From Bacteroidia bacterium (GTDB lineage Bacteria; Bacteroidota; Bacteroidia; B-17B0; Aurantibacillaceae), in NCBI GenBank assembly GCA_016787785.1, contig JAEUTO010000004.1:266647-330646 (forward strand): a stretch of DNA of 64,000 nucleotides. The letters run 5' to 3'. Of this stretch, positions 8,318 through 15,969 are shown piece by piece (the stretch's first letter is position 1; every line of letters starts with the position of its first letter). Under the pieces are notes generated by a model that was not told where the DNA came from, made no database searches, and saw only the letters and a list, made by a program, of their open reading frames with translations. Made by a program: the position numbers and the translations under genes.

Positions 8318-8374
8318 ATCTTTAATTAATGCACAATTTAGTCAAAAAGAAGCAACTAAGACCCTCTAAAATAA

Positions 8375-8403
8375 AAAAAGGGAGACCATTGGCCTCCCTT
8401 TTT
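8375..8403 (-). terminator. Rho-independent terminator for the Gly-rich T9SS gene pair
   Basis: GGGAG (8380-8384) pairs with CTCCC (8394-8398), extended by an A5/T5 stem. Read leftwards it ends in a U-run, directly after the 8421-10037 gene. Confidence 0.8.
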
Positions 8404-8420
8404 AAAATATACATGTTCGT

Positions 8421-10037
8421 TTATTTAGTAACAATTATTTTTTGTGAAATTAATTGATGACCGCTATCGCCTACAATAAAATAAATACCGCTGGCTAAAT
8501 TAGTTACCTGCGCTTTATAATTATTTTGTGCATTTAATGAAATAGTTTTTACAACCTGTCCTAAATTATTTACCAATGATAAGTTCAGATCTGTTTCAGA
8601 AGAAATATTAAAATCTCCTTTGCTTGGATTAGGATAAATTTTTATCAATAATGCTTCGCTTGAATTTATTCCTGCAATACCTGTACAGGCCGAAACAGAT
8701 TGTGTAATGGTTGCTGTTGCAACACAACTATTTGTAGTTCCAGTTACGGTATAAGAAGTAGTGGTTGTTGGAGAAACCGCAATCGCAGTTGTAGTAGCAG
8801 TTGTATTCCACGAATAGGTTGTAGCGCCACTTGCAGTTAAAGTTGCAGTTTGGCCCGAGCAAATTAAACTTGCACTTGAACTCGCGGTAACTGTTGGTGT
8901 TGGATTAACTGTAAAAGATACAGCTGTGCGTGAAGCTGAAACGCAACCGCCGCTGAAGCCATAAATAATTACCTGTCCGTTACCTGTTTGTACACCTGCC
9001 GAAAAACTTGTGCTTGTAAGGGATCCCGTATAAGACGATCCACCGCCGCCACCGCCGCCAGACCATGCACCGCCGCCGCCGCCAGCACCGCCGCCGCCGC
9101 CAGCACCACCGTAAAATCCGCCACCGCCGCCGCCGCCGCCCGAACCTGTATAACCAGCGCAACCAAGCATGCCGGCGCCGCCATTACCACCAGTCCCTAA
9201 AATACCAACAGTTCCTGTACCACCAGTTGCAGAACAGTTAGAATTCCCTGTACCACCAACACCACCGGTTGATTGATCTCCACCTGTGCCGCCACTACCG
9301 CCAGTGCCACAACCTGTGCCCGCTGTTCCCGCACCCGCAATTGCATTTCCGCCAACACCGCCGTTACCACCTGGTCCGCCAACACAGCTGCCCTGAGGAC
9401 CGCCTGTGCCGCCGCCGCCGCCGCCGGCAACAATAACTCTGTCAGCAAGTGTTATGCCGTTCAGGCGAACGTCTGATGCGCCACCGCCGTTACCGGAAGT
9501 ATTTGTTCCGCTTACTCCGGCAAGCCCGCCGCCGTTATATCCGTTTTGCCCGCCAACATAAACATTTAATGTTTGTCCGGCAGTTACTGCTAATACGCCT
9601 GTAACCATTCCGCCTAAACCACCTGTTCCAATAAGTCCGTTAGTGCCGCTAACACCTTGTGCTCCGCTGGCTTGTATTGTTACAGAAGTTACACCAGCAG
9701 GTATAACAAGCTGTTGCATAGCACCAGTATAATTTAAAATTGTACTACCACTTGTTGATGCAGGAACAAATGCTTCTGCATAATAAGTATTTGTAATTAC
9801 CGGTGCGATCGTATAATTACCACCACTTGTACTCGTGCCCGTTGGTGTGCCACCAATGGCAACTGTGTACCAGTTAATAGAGCTTCCAACCGAAGTAGCG
9901 TTTAAACTTGTTGTGGCACCCGCGCACATCACACTTGGCGTGGCGGTTACAAGTGTGGGCACAATACACTGTGCATTGACGGATTGACAGACCGCGGTAA
10001 TTAAACCGGCTGCGACTAATTTGTAGATGTTTTTCAT
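8421..10037 (-). CDS. Glycine-rich secreted protein with T9SS type A sorting domain
   Basis: A 538-residue secreted protein: signal peptide (KNIYKLVAAGLITAVCQSVNAQ), an Ig-like segment (CIVPTLVTATPSVMC), a glycine-rich central region (about residues 110-345, dense GGxGG and GGGGG runs), a second Ig/PKD-like repeat with SASLICSGQTATLTASG and YSWNT, and a T9SS type A C-terminal domain (IKIYPNPSKGDFNIS, NNLGQVVKT, LASGIYFIV, SQKIIVTK). The sorting domain directs export through the outer membrane by T9SS. Gly-rich folds of this kind occur in surface adhesins, but no function can be assigned. It is a tandem paralogue of the gene at 10058 and lies 20 bases after it. Confidence 0.85.
   Translation of the reverse strand: MKNIYKLVAAGLITAVCQSVNAQCIVPTLVTATPSVMCAGATTSLNATSVGSSINWYTVAIGGTPTGTSTSGGNYTIAPVITNTYYAEAFVPASTSGSTILNYTGAMQQLVIPAGVTSVTIQASGAQGVSGTNGLIGTGGLGGMVTGVLAVTAGQTLNVYVGGQNGYNGGGLAGVSGTNTSGNGGGASDVRLNGITLADRVIVAGGGGGGTGGPQGSCVGGPGGNGGVGGNAIAGAGTAGTGCGTGGSGGTGGDQSTGGVGGTGNSNCSATGGTGTVGILGTGGNGGAGMLGCAGYTGSGGGGGGGGFYGGAGGGGGAGGGGGAWSGGGGGGGSSYTGSLTSTSFSAGVQTGNGQVIIYGFSGGCVSASRTAVSFTVNPTPTVTASSSASLICSGQTATLTASGATTYSWNTTATTTAIAVSPTTTTSYTVTGTTNSCVATATITQSVSACTGIAGINSSEALLIKIYPNPSKGDFNISSETDLNLSLVNNLGQVVKTISLNAQNNYKAQVTNLASGIYFIVGDSGHQLISQKIIVTK
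9069..9104. repeat. Two perfect 18-base tandem copies of a GGC-type triplet repeat
   Basis: The unit ACCGCCGCCGCCGCCAGC occurs twice without mismatch (9069-9086, 9087-9104), within a longer CCG/CCA-rich stretch at about 9040-9140. It encodes GGGGGA units of the Gly-rich region and keeps frame. Confidence 0.85.
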
Positions 10038-10057
10038 GGGCTATTTTTTATTTTTTT

Positions 10058-11527
10058 TTATTTTACTACTATTATTTTTTGTGAAATTGTTTTGTGATCG
10101 TTATCGCCTACAATAAAATAAATACCGTTGGCCAAGTTAGTTAGCGGTGCTTTATAATTGTTCTGTGCATTTAAAGAAATAATTTTTACAAGCTGTCCTA
10201 AATTATTTACCAGCGATAAGTTCATTTCCTGGTCTCCTGCGATCATAAGGTCGCCTTTGCTTGGATTAGGATAGATTTTAAGTGCAGAGGTTTCGACGGC
10301 TGCAAAACTATTTACACCAGTACATGCTGAAACCGATTGTGTAATAGAAGTATTGCCAACACAACCATTAGAGGTGCCGGTAACAGAATAAGAAGTAGTT
10401 ACTGTTGGAGACACTGCTATAACAGATGTTGTTGCCGTGGTATTCCACGAATAAGTATTGGCGCCACTTGCAGTTAAACTTGCAGTTTGTCCCACACAAA
10501 TTAAACTTGTATTTGACACAGCCGAAACCGTTGGGTTTGCATTTACAACAACCGTATTAGAAGTTCGCGGACCTTCGCCGCAAGTGTTGGTTGCTGCTGT
10601 ATAATAGAGATACGTTCCCGGGGTTAACGTTGGTGTTGTTGTAAACATAAAACCTGTTGCTAAAACAACCGTTGATGTAGGTGAATTATACCAATTAAGT
10701 GTACCTGTGCCAAACGCAACTAACGTTGCTGAATTGTTTGCGCAGATAGTTTGTGATGCAGGAGTTGAATTTGTTGGAGCTGCAGGAGTAGAACAACCGG
10801 CCCATGAGATCTGGCAATAACCACCGGCACCAATACCAAATGGTGAGCCAATGCCATTGCCGCCGCCGCCACCGCCGCCGAATGTTCCGCCGTTAGCAGC
10901 AGGATCGGTTGTACTGCAGGTTGAATTTGTAAAACCAGCACCTTTACCACCACTACCTCCGGGAGGACCACCACTTGGTGAACCTGAGCCGCCAGGTGTT
11001 AAACAATTTGTTCCATTATATACAGGTGTGTTGCCGCCAGCGAATCCATTTGAAATTGGTCCGCCTGCACCGCCACCGCCACCGCCAAAATAAGTATAGT
11101 AGCCACCGCCACCTGCGCCGCCATTTCGGTTAGCAATTGTTCCACCCGAACCAACGCCCCCAAGGCCGCCGCCACCAACCGATGGGTTCGAAACAGAGAC
11201 ACCATTAGCACCACCCGTTGCCGAAATAAATCCACCAACGCTTGTTGTGCCGGCTGCAGAACCTGCACCGCCCGAACCTACTTTTACAGCAAGTGTAGCG
11301 CCGGGAGCAACAGAGTAAACGCCTTTAGCATAACCGCCGCCACCGCCGCCGCCGGTGCCGTTACCACCGCCTGAACCACCACCACCAACTATTTCAACAG
11401 TGATGGAAGTTACACTAACAGGAACTGTGAATGTAAAACTCCCCGGTGTGGTATATGTTTGAGGACTTGTTTGAGAAAACGAATTACCAATTAAGGCAAA
11501 GAAGATTAATGTAGATATTTTTTTCAT
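10058..11527 (-). CDS. Glycine-rich secreted protein with T9SS type A sorting domain (paralogue)
   Basis: A 489-residue secreted protein with signal peptide (KKISTLIFFALIGNSFSQ), an early beta-sandwich stretch (YTTPGSFTFTVPVSVTSITVEIVG), a Gly-rich region (about 49-245), an Ig-like domain with cysteines (STPASQTICANNSATL, CGEGPRTSNTVV), a repeat nearly identical to one in the neighbouring gene (NTSLICVGQTASLTASGA), and a T9SS type A sorting domain (LKIYPNPSKGDLMIAG, NNLGQLVKI, LANGIYFIV, SQKIIVVK). The last 150 residues are very similar to the 8421 gene product, so the pair arose by duplication, with divergent N-terminal halves. Probably surface-exposed; function unknown. Confidence 0.85.
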   Translation of the reverse strand: MKKISTLIFFALIGNSFSQTSPQTYTTPGSFTFTVPVSVTSITVEIVGGGGSGGGNGTGGGGGGGYAKGVYSVAPGATLAVKVGSGGAGSAAGTTSVGGFISATGGANGVSVSNPSVGGGGLGGVGSGGTIANRNGGAGGGGYYTYFGGGGGGAGGPISNGFAGGNTPVYNGTNCLTPGGSGSPSGGPPGGSGGKGAGFTNSTCSTTDPAANGGTFGGGGGGGNGIGSPFGIGAGGYCQISWAGCSTPAAPTNSTPASQTICANNSATLVAFGTGTLNWYNSPTSTVVLATGFMFTTTPTLTPGTYLYYTAATNTCGEGPRTSNTVVVNANPTVSAVSNTSLICVGQTASLTASGANTYSWNTTATTSVIAVSPTVTTSYSVTGTSNGCVGNTSITQSVSACTGVNSFAAVETSALKIYPNPSKGDLMIAGDQEMNLSLVNNLGQLVKIISLNAQNNYKAPLTNLANGIYFIVGDNDHKTISQKIIVVK

Positions 11528-11635
11528 TTGCTTATGGATTTAATATTTAAATAAATATACTTAAATAAATATCAAAATCCTATCCAGAAATATAAACAGT
11601 GTAAAAAGAGATCGGGAAAATAAAATGGCGTTAAC

Positions 11636-12016
11636 TCAACCGGCTTTTTCAATAAATTCAAAAGTGCGATTAAGGATCTTCTCTAAAGTTTCGCCTTGCT
11701 CTAACATGTCAACATCTTCCCTTTCATATTTCCACACGATGCGTAAACTTTTTTTATCCTTAACGATCTCTGCGATCGCTCTTATGATCTGTAAAAATAT
11801 TCTTGTACTGGATGTATTCACATTTTCAAGATCAAATGTGATATTAAGTTTAGCAGGTTTGGTTTTCTTTAATTCCTCTAACCAGTCAAGAATTGGTTGA
11901 TAAAATTTGTTCACATTCTCGGGGAAAGAACTGCCGGATATCATTAGTAGTTCTCCAGATGCAAGGAAAATGATCTCAGGTGTTTTTTTTGTTGCAGGTA
12001 TTACCAGGTTTTTCAT
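11636..12016 (-). CDS. SiaC-like (DUF1987) regulatory phosphoprotein
   Basis: This 126-residue protein matches the SiaC/DUF1987 pattern: TPEIIFLASGELLMISGSSFPEN near the N-terminus, FYQPILDWLEEL, then FDLENVNTSSTRIFLQII, where a Thr/Ser in NTSS corresponds to the regulatory phosphosite. In Pseudomonas, SiaC is controlled by the SiaB kinase and SiaA phosphatase and activates a diguanylate cyclase. Neither partner gene is in the window, so its target here is unknown. It lies downstream (transcriptionally) of the mini sorting-domain gene, 19 bases apart. Confidence 0.8.
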   Translation of the reverse strand: MKNLVIPATKKTPEIIFLASGELLMISGSSFPENVNKFYQPILDWLEELKKTKPAKLNITFDLENVNTSSTRIFLQIIRAIAEIVKDKKSLRIVWKYEREDVDMLEQGETLEKILNRTFEFIEKAG

Positions 12017-12035
12017 TCAATTCTTTTTAATGTAG

Positions 12036-12317
12036 TTAGTAGCAATAATTTTTTGTTTTTACGATGTTTCCTTTCTGTCGTTCAACAATAAAATAGATAC
12101 CTGTAACTAAATTAGAGAATGAGATCTGGTGTTGGTTGGTTCCGTTAAAAGAGATGGTTTTAAGCTGTTGCCCGTTAATCTGACCTTTATTCTCTTTAAA
12201 AAGAATAACGGGTTGTTGAGTTCTGTGATCTTTGGGCGTTAGAGAGGCAAAAATGACATTAATTTGCAGTAAAAAAGCAAATAAAAGAGTACTTATTATT
12301 TTTAGATCAAGTTTCAT
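12036..12317 (-). CDS. Tiny secreted protein: signal peptide plus T9SS-like C-terminal domain only
   Basis: A 93-residue protein with an N-terminal signal (LDLKIISTLLFAFLLQINVIFA), about 20 linker residues, and then a stretch that aligns with the end of T9SS type A sorting domains: NKGQINGQQLKTISFNG, ISFSNLVTGIYFIVERQ, and a basic tail KTKNYCY. No passenger domain exists between them. It could be a remnant of a deleted cargo gene or a functional mini-protein. The ending differs from the usual KKIIV-like terminus, so export by T9SS is uncertain. Confidence 0.65.
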   Translation of the reverse strand: MKLDLKIISTLLFAFLLQINVIFASLTPKDHRTQQPVILFKENKGQINGQQLKTISFNGTNQHQISFSNLVTGIYFIVERQKGNIVKTKNYCY

Positions 12318-12362
12318 TTCTTCTTAAGCACCCAATGTACAAAAAATAAACGAAAATCATAT

Positions 12363-13292
12363 TTATTTAGGCGTAAAAATGGGGGTTTGTTTGCTGGGAT
12401 CCGGCTTTTCCGCTTTATCATTTTTGTTCTTTTCATTACGGGCATCAATGTCTTCGATCGTTACCCACTTATCTTTCCGCAATTCAAGAGCATCAAAGGT
12501 TCCATCCGGGCCGTAATACTGGAATTGCCCCTCAAGCAAGCTGCCTTGCTGTTTTGGCGCTAAATGGCTGTAAACAATTTGATTCCTTTTGTTATCATAT
12601 TTAACACTCATGGTAACTTCGCTACTCCATTCAAACATCAAACGCCTCGGATTTTTACGCGGAAATTTAAAAACATCTTTTCCAAAAACGGGGGTTCCAT
12701 CGGCTTTAAAATATAACACATCAATAAATTTTCGTTGTATGAGTTTATCATTTCCATCCCACGCAATTAATGTATAAAAACCATCGCACTCGATCAAAGA
12801 AGTATAAAGCATACCAAACCATTTGTCGGTGGTGCCAATATAAGTTTCAGGATTTTTTATTGTTACAGATCTGTCAGATAATTTAAAATACTCAAAGGCT
12901 TCAACGGTCTCATGTTTAAACAAGCCTTTTTTTACGCGCTTACTGTTATTTACCACCAAATAACCAAAAAAAGTATGGGTTCCATCGTCCTTATTTAAGT
13001 TCCAGGTAATGAGCTTAAATTTTTTATCCTTTGGACTTAAGATCGAAATGCCTTTTATGCTATCGAAAGGGTACGTTAAAATTTTAGGGTCATCGATAAT
13101 GGCATCCCAGGCAGCAATTAGTTTTTTATTGGCGTCTATTCTGTCGGCCTCTTTACGGCTGTTAAAACCTTTTTCAATTTTAATTATTTCTTTTTCGGCA
13201 AGCCTTAGTTTGGTATACGTTGTATCGTTCTTTTGCGACTGTGCAAATACGTTAATTAAAAGAAAAAAACAGAATATGGTCTTTTTAAACAT
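12363..13292 (-). CDS. Secreted hypothetical protein
   Basis: Start set at ATG 13292, which begins a signal peptide (FKKTIFCFFLLINVFAQSQ); a longer in-frame version reaches into the divergent promoter region. The 309-residue product has a helical charged segment (KLRLAEKEIIKIEKGF), then a beta-rich body with repeated aromatic motifs (TWNLNKDDGTHTFFGYLVV, WFGMLYTSLIECDGFYTLIAWDG) and a charged, proline-ending C-terminal tail. I do not recognise the family. It is divergently paired with the predicted aminopeptidase at 13339. Confidence 0.65.
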   Translation of the reverse strand: MFKKTIFCFFLLINVFAQSQKNDTTYTKLRLAEKEIIKIEKGFNSRKEADRIDANKKLIAAWDAIIDDPKILTYPFDSIKGISILSPKDKKFKLITWNLNKDDGTHTFFGYLVVNNSKRVKKGLFKHETVEAFEYFKLSDRSVTIKNPETYIGTTDKWFGMLYTSLIECDGFYTLIAWDGNDKLIQRKFIDVLYFKADGTPVFGKDVFKFPRKNPRRLMFEWSSEVTMSVKYDNKRNQIVYSHLAPKQQGSLLEGQFQYYGPDGTFDALELRKDKWVTIEDIDARNEKNKNDKAEKPDPSKQTPIFTPK

Positions 13293-13317
13293 TAATTTTA
13301 TAACTGTATATATGATG

Positions 13318-13325
13318 CAAAGATA
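13318..13325 (-). promoter_or_regulatory. Possible -7 promoter box for the gene ending at 12363
   Basis: On the minus strand this reads TATCTTTG, a full match to TAnnTTTG, about 25 bases upstream of ATG 13292 in the 46-base divergent gap. No convincing -33 box was found. Confidence 0.35.
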
Positions 13326-13338
13326 CAAATATGAAACA

Positions 13339-14379
13339 ATGATGGTTGTTTTTAGGTGGATAAGATTGATTTTTGGGTATTTATTTTTTTGCCTGGCAAT
13401 TATTTGTGTTATAAATTATAAAACAAGTATTTATTTAATTGAACAGGGCAGGGGACAATTGCAGGTTTTAACGAATAAAGAAAGCATTACTTCTTACCAA
13501 AAAAATAATGAGCTAACTGAGCAGGAAAAAAATAATCTTCAGTTGATAGAAAAAATAAAAGCCTACTCTATAGATAGCCTGGGTTATTTGCCTACAAAAA
13601 ATTTTACAGAAATTTACGATCAAAAAGGTAAAGCAATTTTATGGGTAATAACGGCAAGCGCGCCTTACGCCTTAGATGCTTATGAATGGAAATTTCCTTT
13701 AGTTGGAAGAGTTAGTTATAAAGGTTTTTTTAAAAAAGAACTGGCCCAAAAAGAATACAACCATTTGGCGGCAATGGGCTACGATGCCGACCTGCGAAGC
13801 GTTTCGGCATGGAGCACTTTAGGTTGGTTCAACGATCCGCTGTTAAGTTCGATGCTACATCGCAGCAAAGGATCGCTTTGCAATTTGTTATTCCACGAAT
13901 TATTTCACGCTACTTATTACGCGGCCAACAATGTTGAGTTTAATGAAAACGTTGCAAGCTTTATTGCGCATAAAGCAACACTGCAATTTTTGCAAAATGA
14001 TACCGCCGCACTACAAACGTATCTAAATAATTTTTCAGATAATGCTATCTATACAAGATACATGATAAGACAGGCAAATTATTTAAGGAGCTTTTATCCA
14101 ACCATTGCCGATAAAAAAAATAAAGATGTTTTAAAGTTAAAGGCCCTCTATACTATTGCAGATAGTATACATCTTTTGCCTTTAAACGACCGAACAAAAT
14201 TCATGTCAAAAAAAGAAGACATTTTTAAGTACAAGAACGCTTATTTTGTTGATTTTGAACAGTATGATAGCATGCAGGACAGTTTAGACGCGGTTTTTAA
14301 CAAATTTTATAAAGGTAGCCTTAAAAAATTGGTACAAGATTTGAAGCAAGATAAAACAATCATTAAATTTGGTAACTAA
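13339..14379 (+). CDS. Predicted membrane-anchored zinc aminopeptidase (COG4324-like)
   Basis: The frame is open far upstream, but the part before about 13312 is antisense to the neighbouring gene; I choose ATG 13339 (or 13342), immediately before the single N-terminal transmembrane helix (about residues 9-28). The product of about 346 residues has the putative aminopeptidase pattern: KFPLVGRVSYKGFF, SAWSTLGWFNDPLLSSML, zinc-binding HELFH at 186-190, and FNENVASF at 201-208 providing the third ligand glutamate. It is thus probably a gluzincin-type peptidase facing the periplasm. Substrate unknown. Confidence 0.8.
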   Translation: MMVVFRWIRLIFGYLFFCLAIICVINYKTSIYLIEQGRGQLQVLTNKESITSYQKNNELTEQEKNNLQLIEKIKAYSIDSLGYLPTKNFTEIYDQKGKAILWVITASAPYALDAYEWKFPLVGRVSYKGFFKKELAQKEYNHLAAMGYDADLRSVSAWSTLGWFNDPLLSSMLHRSKGSLCNLLFHELFHATYYAANNVEFNENVASFIAHKATLQFLQNDTAALQTYLNNFSDNAIYTRYMIRQANYLRSFYPTIADKKNKDVLKLKALYTIADSIHLLPLNDRTKFMSKKEDIFKYKNAYFVDFEQYDSMQDSLDAVFNKFYKGSLKKLVQDLKQDKTIIKFGN

Positions 14380-14394
14380 ACAAAAACTTTCGTT

Positions 14395-15933
14395 ATGAAA
14401 AAATCTACCCTTGTGTGCCTTGCGCTTATTATTTTTTCATTTTCAACAAACGCACAAACCGGTTACGATATTAAATTAAACTTAAAAGGCTGCAAGGATA
14501 CCTCCATGTACCTTGTTAAATATTTTTTCACCTCCAATTTTATCGTGGATAGCTGTAAAAAAGTAAAGAATGGTAAAATTCAATTTAAAGGTAAAGAAGA
14601 TCTTGAAAAAGGTGTTTACGCTATTGTAGGTGAGAATAAATCTTCTTTCTATTTTCAAATATTTGTAAATGAGGATAAAAAATTTACGATCTCTTCTGAT
14701 TTTGCCGATATGGTAAACACCCTAAAGGCCGAAGGAAGTAAAGAGAACGAACTGGCGTTTACCTATATGAAATTTATGACCAACAAAAGCAGAGAATTTG
14801 GTAAGGTCATGGAAGAGTCTAAAGGAAGAAAAGACAGCGTTGCTTTTTTGACAGAAAAACAAAAGAGTTTTGGTGAAGAGACCAAAAAATTTGAAGACGA
14901 TTTTGCTTTAAAGAACAAAGGCAGTTTTATCTTAGACTTCTTAAATCTAAATAAAGAAAAATATCCAACCGAAATACCTAAGGCATCAAACGGACGTCCG
15001 GATAGCACTTACCAATACTTTTATTATAAAGCACATTATTTTGACGGCGTGGATCTGAATGACAACCGCATTATTCGCACACCATTTTTTGCCGATCGTG
15101 CAAAAAAATATTTCGAGAACGTAATTGTTCAGCATCCGGATACATTTATTGTAGAAATGGATAAATTCTTTGCAAAATGTAATCAGGGCACAGACATTTA
15201 TAATTCTATGATAGGTTATTTAACTTACAAATTTGAGAATAACAAAACAATGACCTTTGATAATAAAGGTAACACGGTAACTTTTGAAAAAGCCTTTGTA
15301 CATATTTGCGATAAATATATTATTAGCGGAAAAGCGCCCGGCGTTTACACCGAAGAAACAGTAAAAAAAATAAAAGAGCGTGTGGACATTACACGTAATT
15401 TATTAACGGGCGCAAAAGTTCCGGATATACAAATGTTTGACAGCATTGGCGGAAAAGCAATTCGCAAAATGGGTTTTGATACCGCTAAAACAACAGTTAG
15501 TATTAGTGATCTTTATAATAAGAATATTGACAGGATAGCGCCATTGTATAAAAGTTTGTACTCGGTTAATGCAAAATATACCATTTTAGTTTTTTGGGCC
15601 GAAGATTGTGGTCACTGTCAAACAGAAATGCCTAAGTTAAAAGAAAATTTAGAAGCTATAAAAGGTAAAGTGGATTTTAAAGTATTTGCCGTGCAAACCA
15701 AAGGCGATCTGTTTGAGAAGTGGTGTAAATTTATTGTAGATAAGAAATTGGATTTTGTGAATGTGTATGAAGGCATTCCTTTTAATAATTTAAGAGAGAA
15801 GTTTGATATTTATGCCACACCGGTAATTTATATTTTAGATAAGGACAAACGTATTAAAGCAAAAAAATTAGGAGCAGAGCAGGTTGTTGAGATCATCAAG
15901 ATCATGGAAGAGGTTGATAAAAAGAAAAGCTAA
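14395..15933 (+). CDS. Secreted thioredoxin-fold protein with DUF4369-like N-terminus (copy 1)
   Basis: A 512-residue exported protein: signal peptide (KKSTLVCLALIIFSFSTNAQ), an N-terminal DUF4369-like domain (GYDIKLNLKGCKDTSMYLV), a helical middle region, and a C-terminal TlpA/thioredoxin domain with active site C405-G-H-C408 (FWAEDCGHCQTEMPKL) and the cis-proline loop YATPVIYILDKDKR. TlpA-like proteins act as periplasmic thiol-disulfide reductases. The electron donor and client are not in this window. It is a tandem paralogue of the next gene. Confidence 0.85.
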   Translation: MKKSTLVCLALIIFSFSTNAQTGYDIKLNLKGCKDTSMYLVKYFFTSNFIVDSCKKVKNGKIQFKGKEDLEKGVYAIVGENKSSFYFQIFVNEDKKFTISSDFADMVNTLKAEGSKENELAFTYMKFMTNKSREFGKVMEESKGRKDSVAFLTEKQKSFGEETKKFEDDFALKNKGSFILDFLNLNKEKYPTEIPKASNGRPDSTYQYFYYKAHYFDGVDLNDNRIIRTPFFADRAKKYFENVIVQHPDTFIVEMDKFFAKCNQGTDIYNSMIGYLTYKFENNKTMTFDNKGNTVTFEKAFVHICDKYIISGKAPGVYTEETVKKIKERVDITRNLLTGAKVPDIQMFDSIGGKAIRKMGFDTAKTTVSISDLYNKNIDRIAPLYKSLYSVNAKYTILVFWAEDCGHCQTEMPKLKENLEAIKGKVDFKVFAVQTKGDLFEKWCKFIVDKKLDFVNVYEGIPFNNLREKFDIYATPVIYILDKDKRIKAKKLGAEQVVEIIKIMEEVDKKKS

Positions 15934-15969
15934 TAACAAAAATATTAAGTGGACAAAAATAAATTCTTT

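Noticed and set aside
8969..9476. Several long open frames antisense to, or in other frames of, the Gly-rich gene (8969-9190, 8988-9200, 9197-9448, 9273-9476)
   Set aside because: They arise from the low-complexity GGC/GGN triplets and lack independent signals, starts or domain motifs; the T9SS gene on the minus strand explains the sequence.
10720..11268. Open frames over the Gly-rich part of the 10058 gene (10720-10974, 10851-11093 and 10999-11268)
   Set aside because: They are shadows of the Gly-rich coding, with proline- or alanine-rich nonsense sequence and no conserved features.
13009..13311. Upstream extension of the aminopeptidase frame over the divergent gene
   Set aside because: It would run antisense through the 5' part of the secreted protein gene; the transmembrane anchor begins right after ATG 13339/13342.
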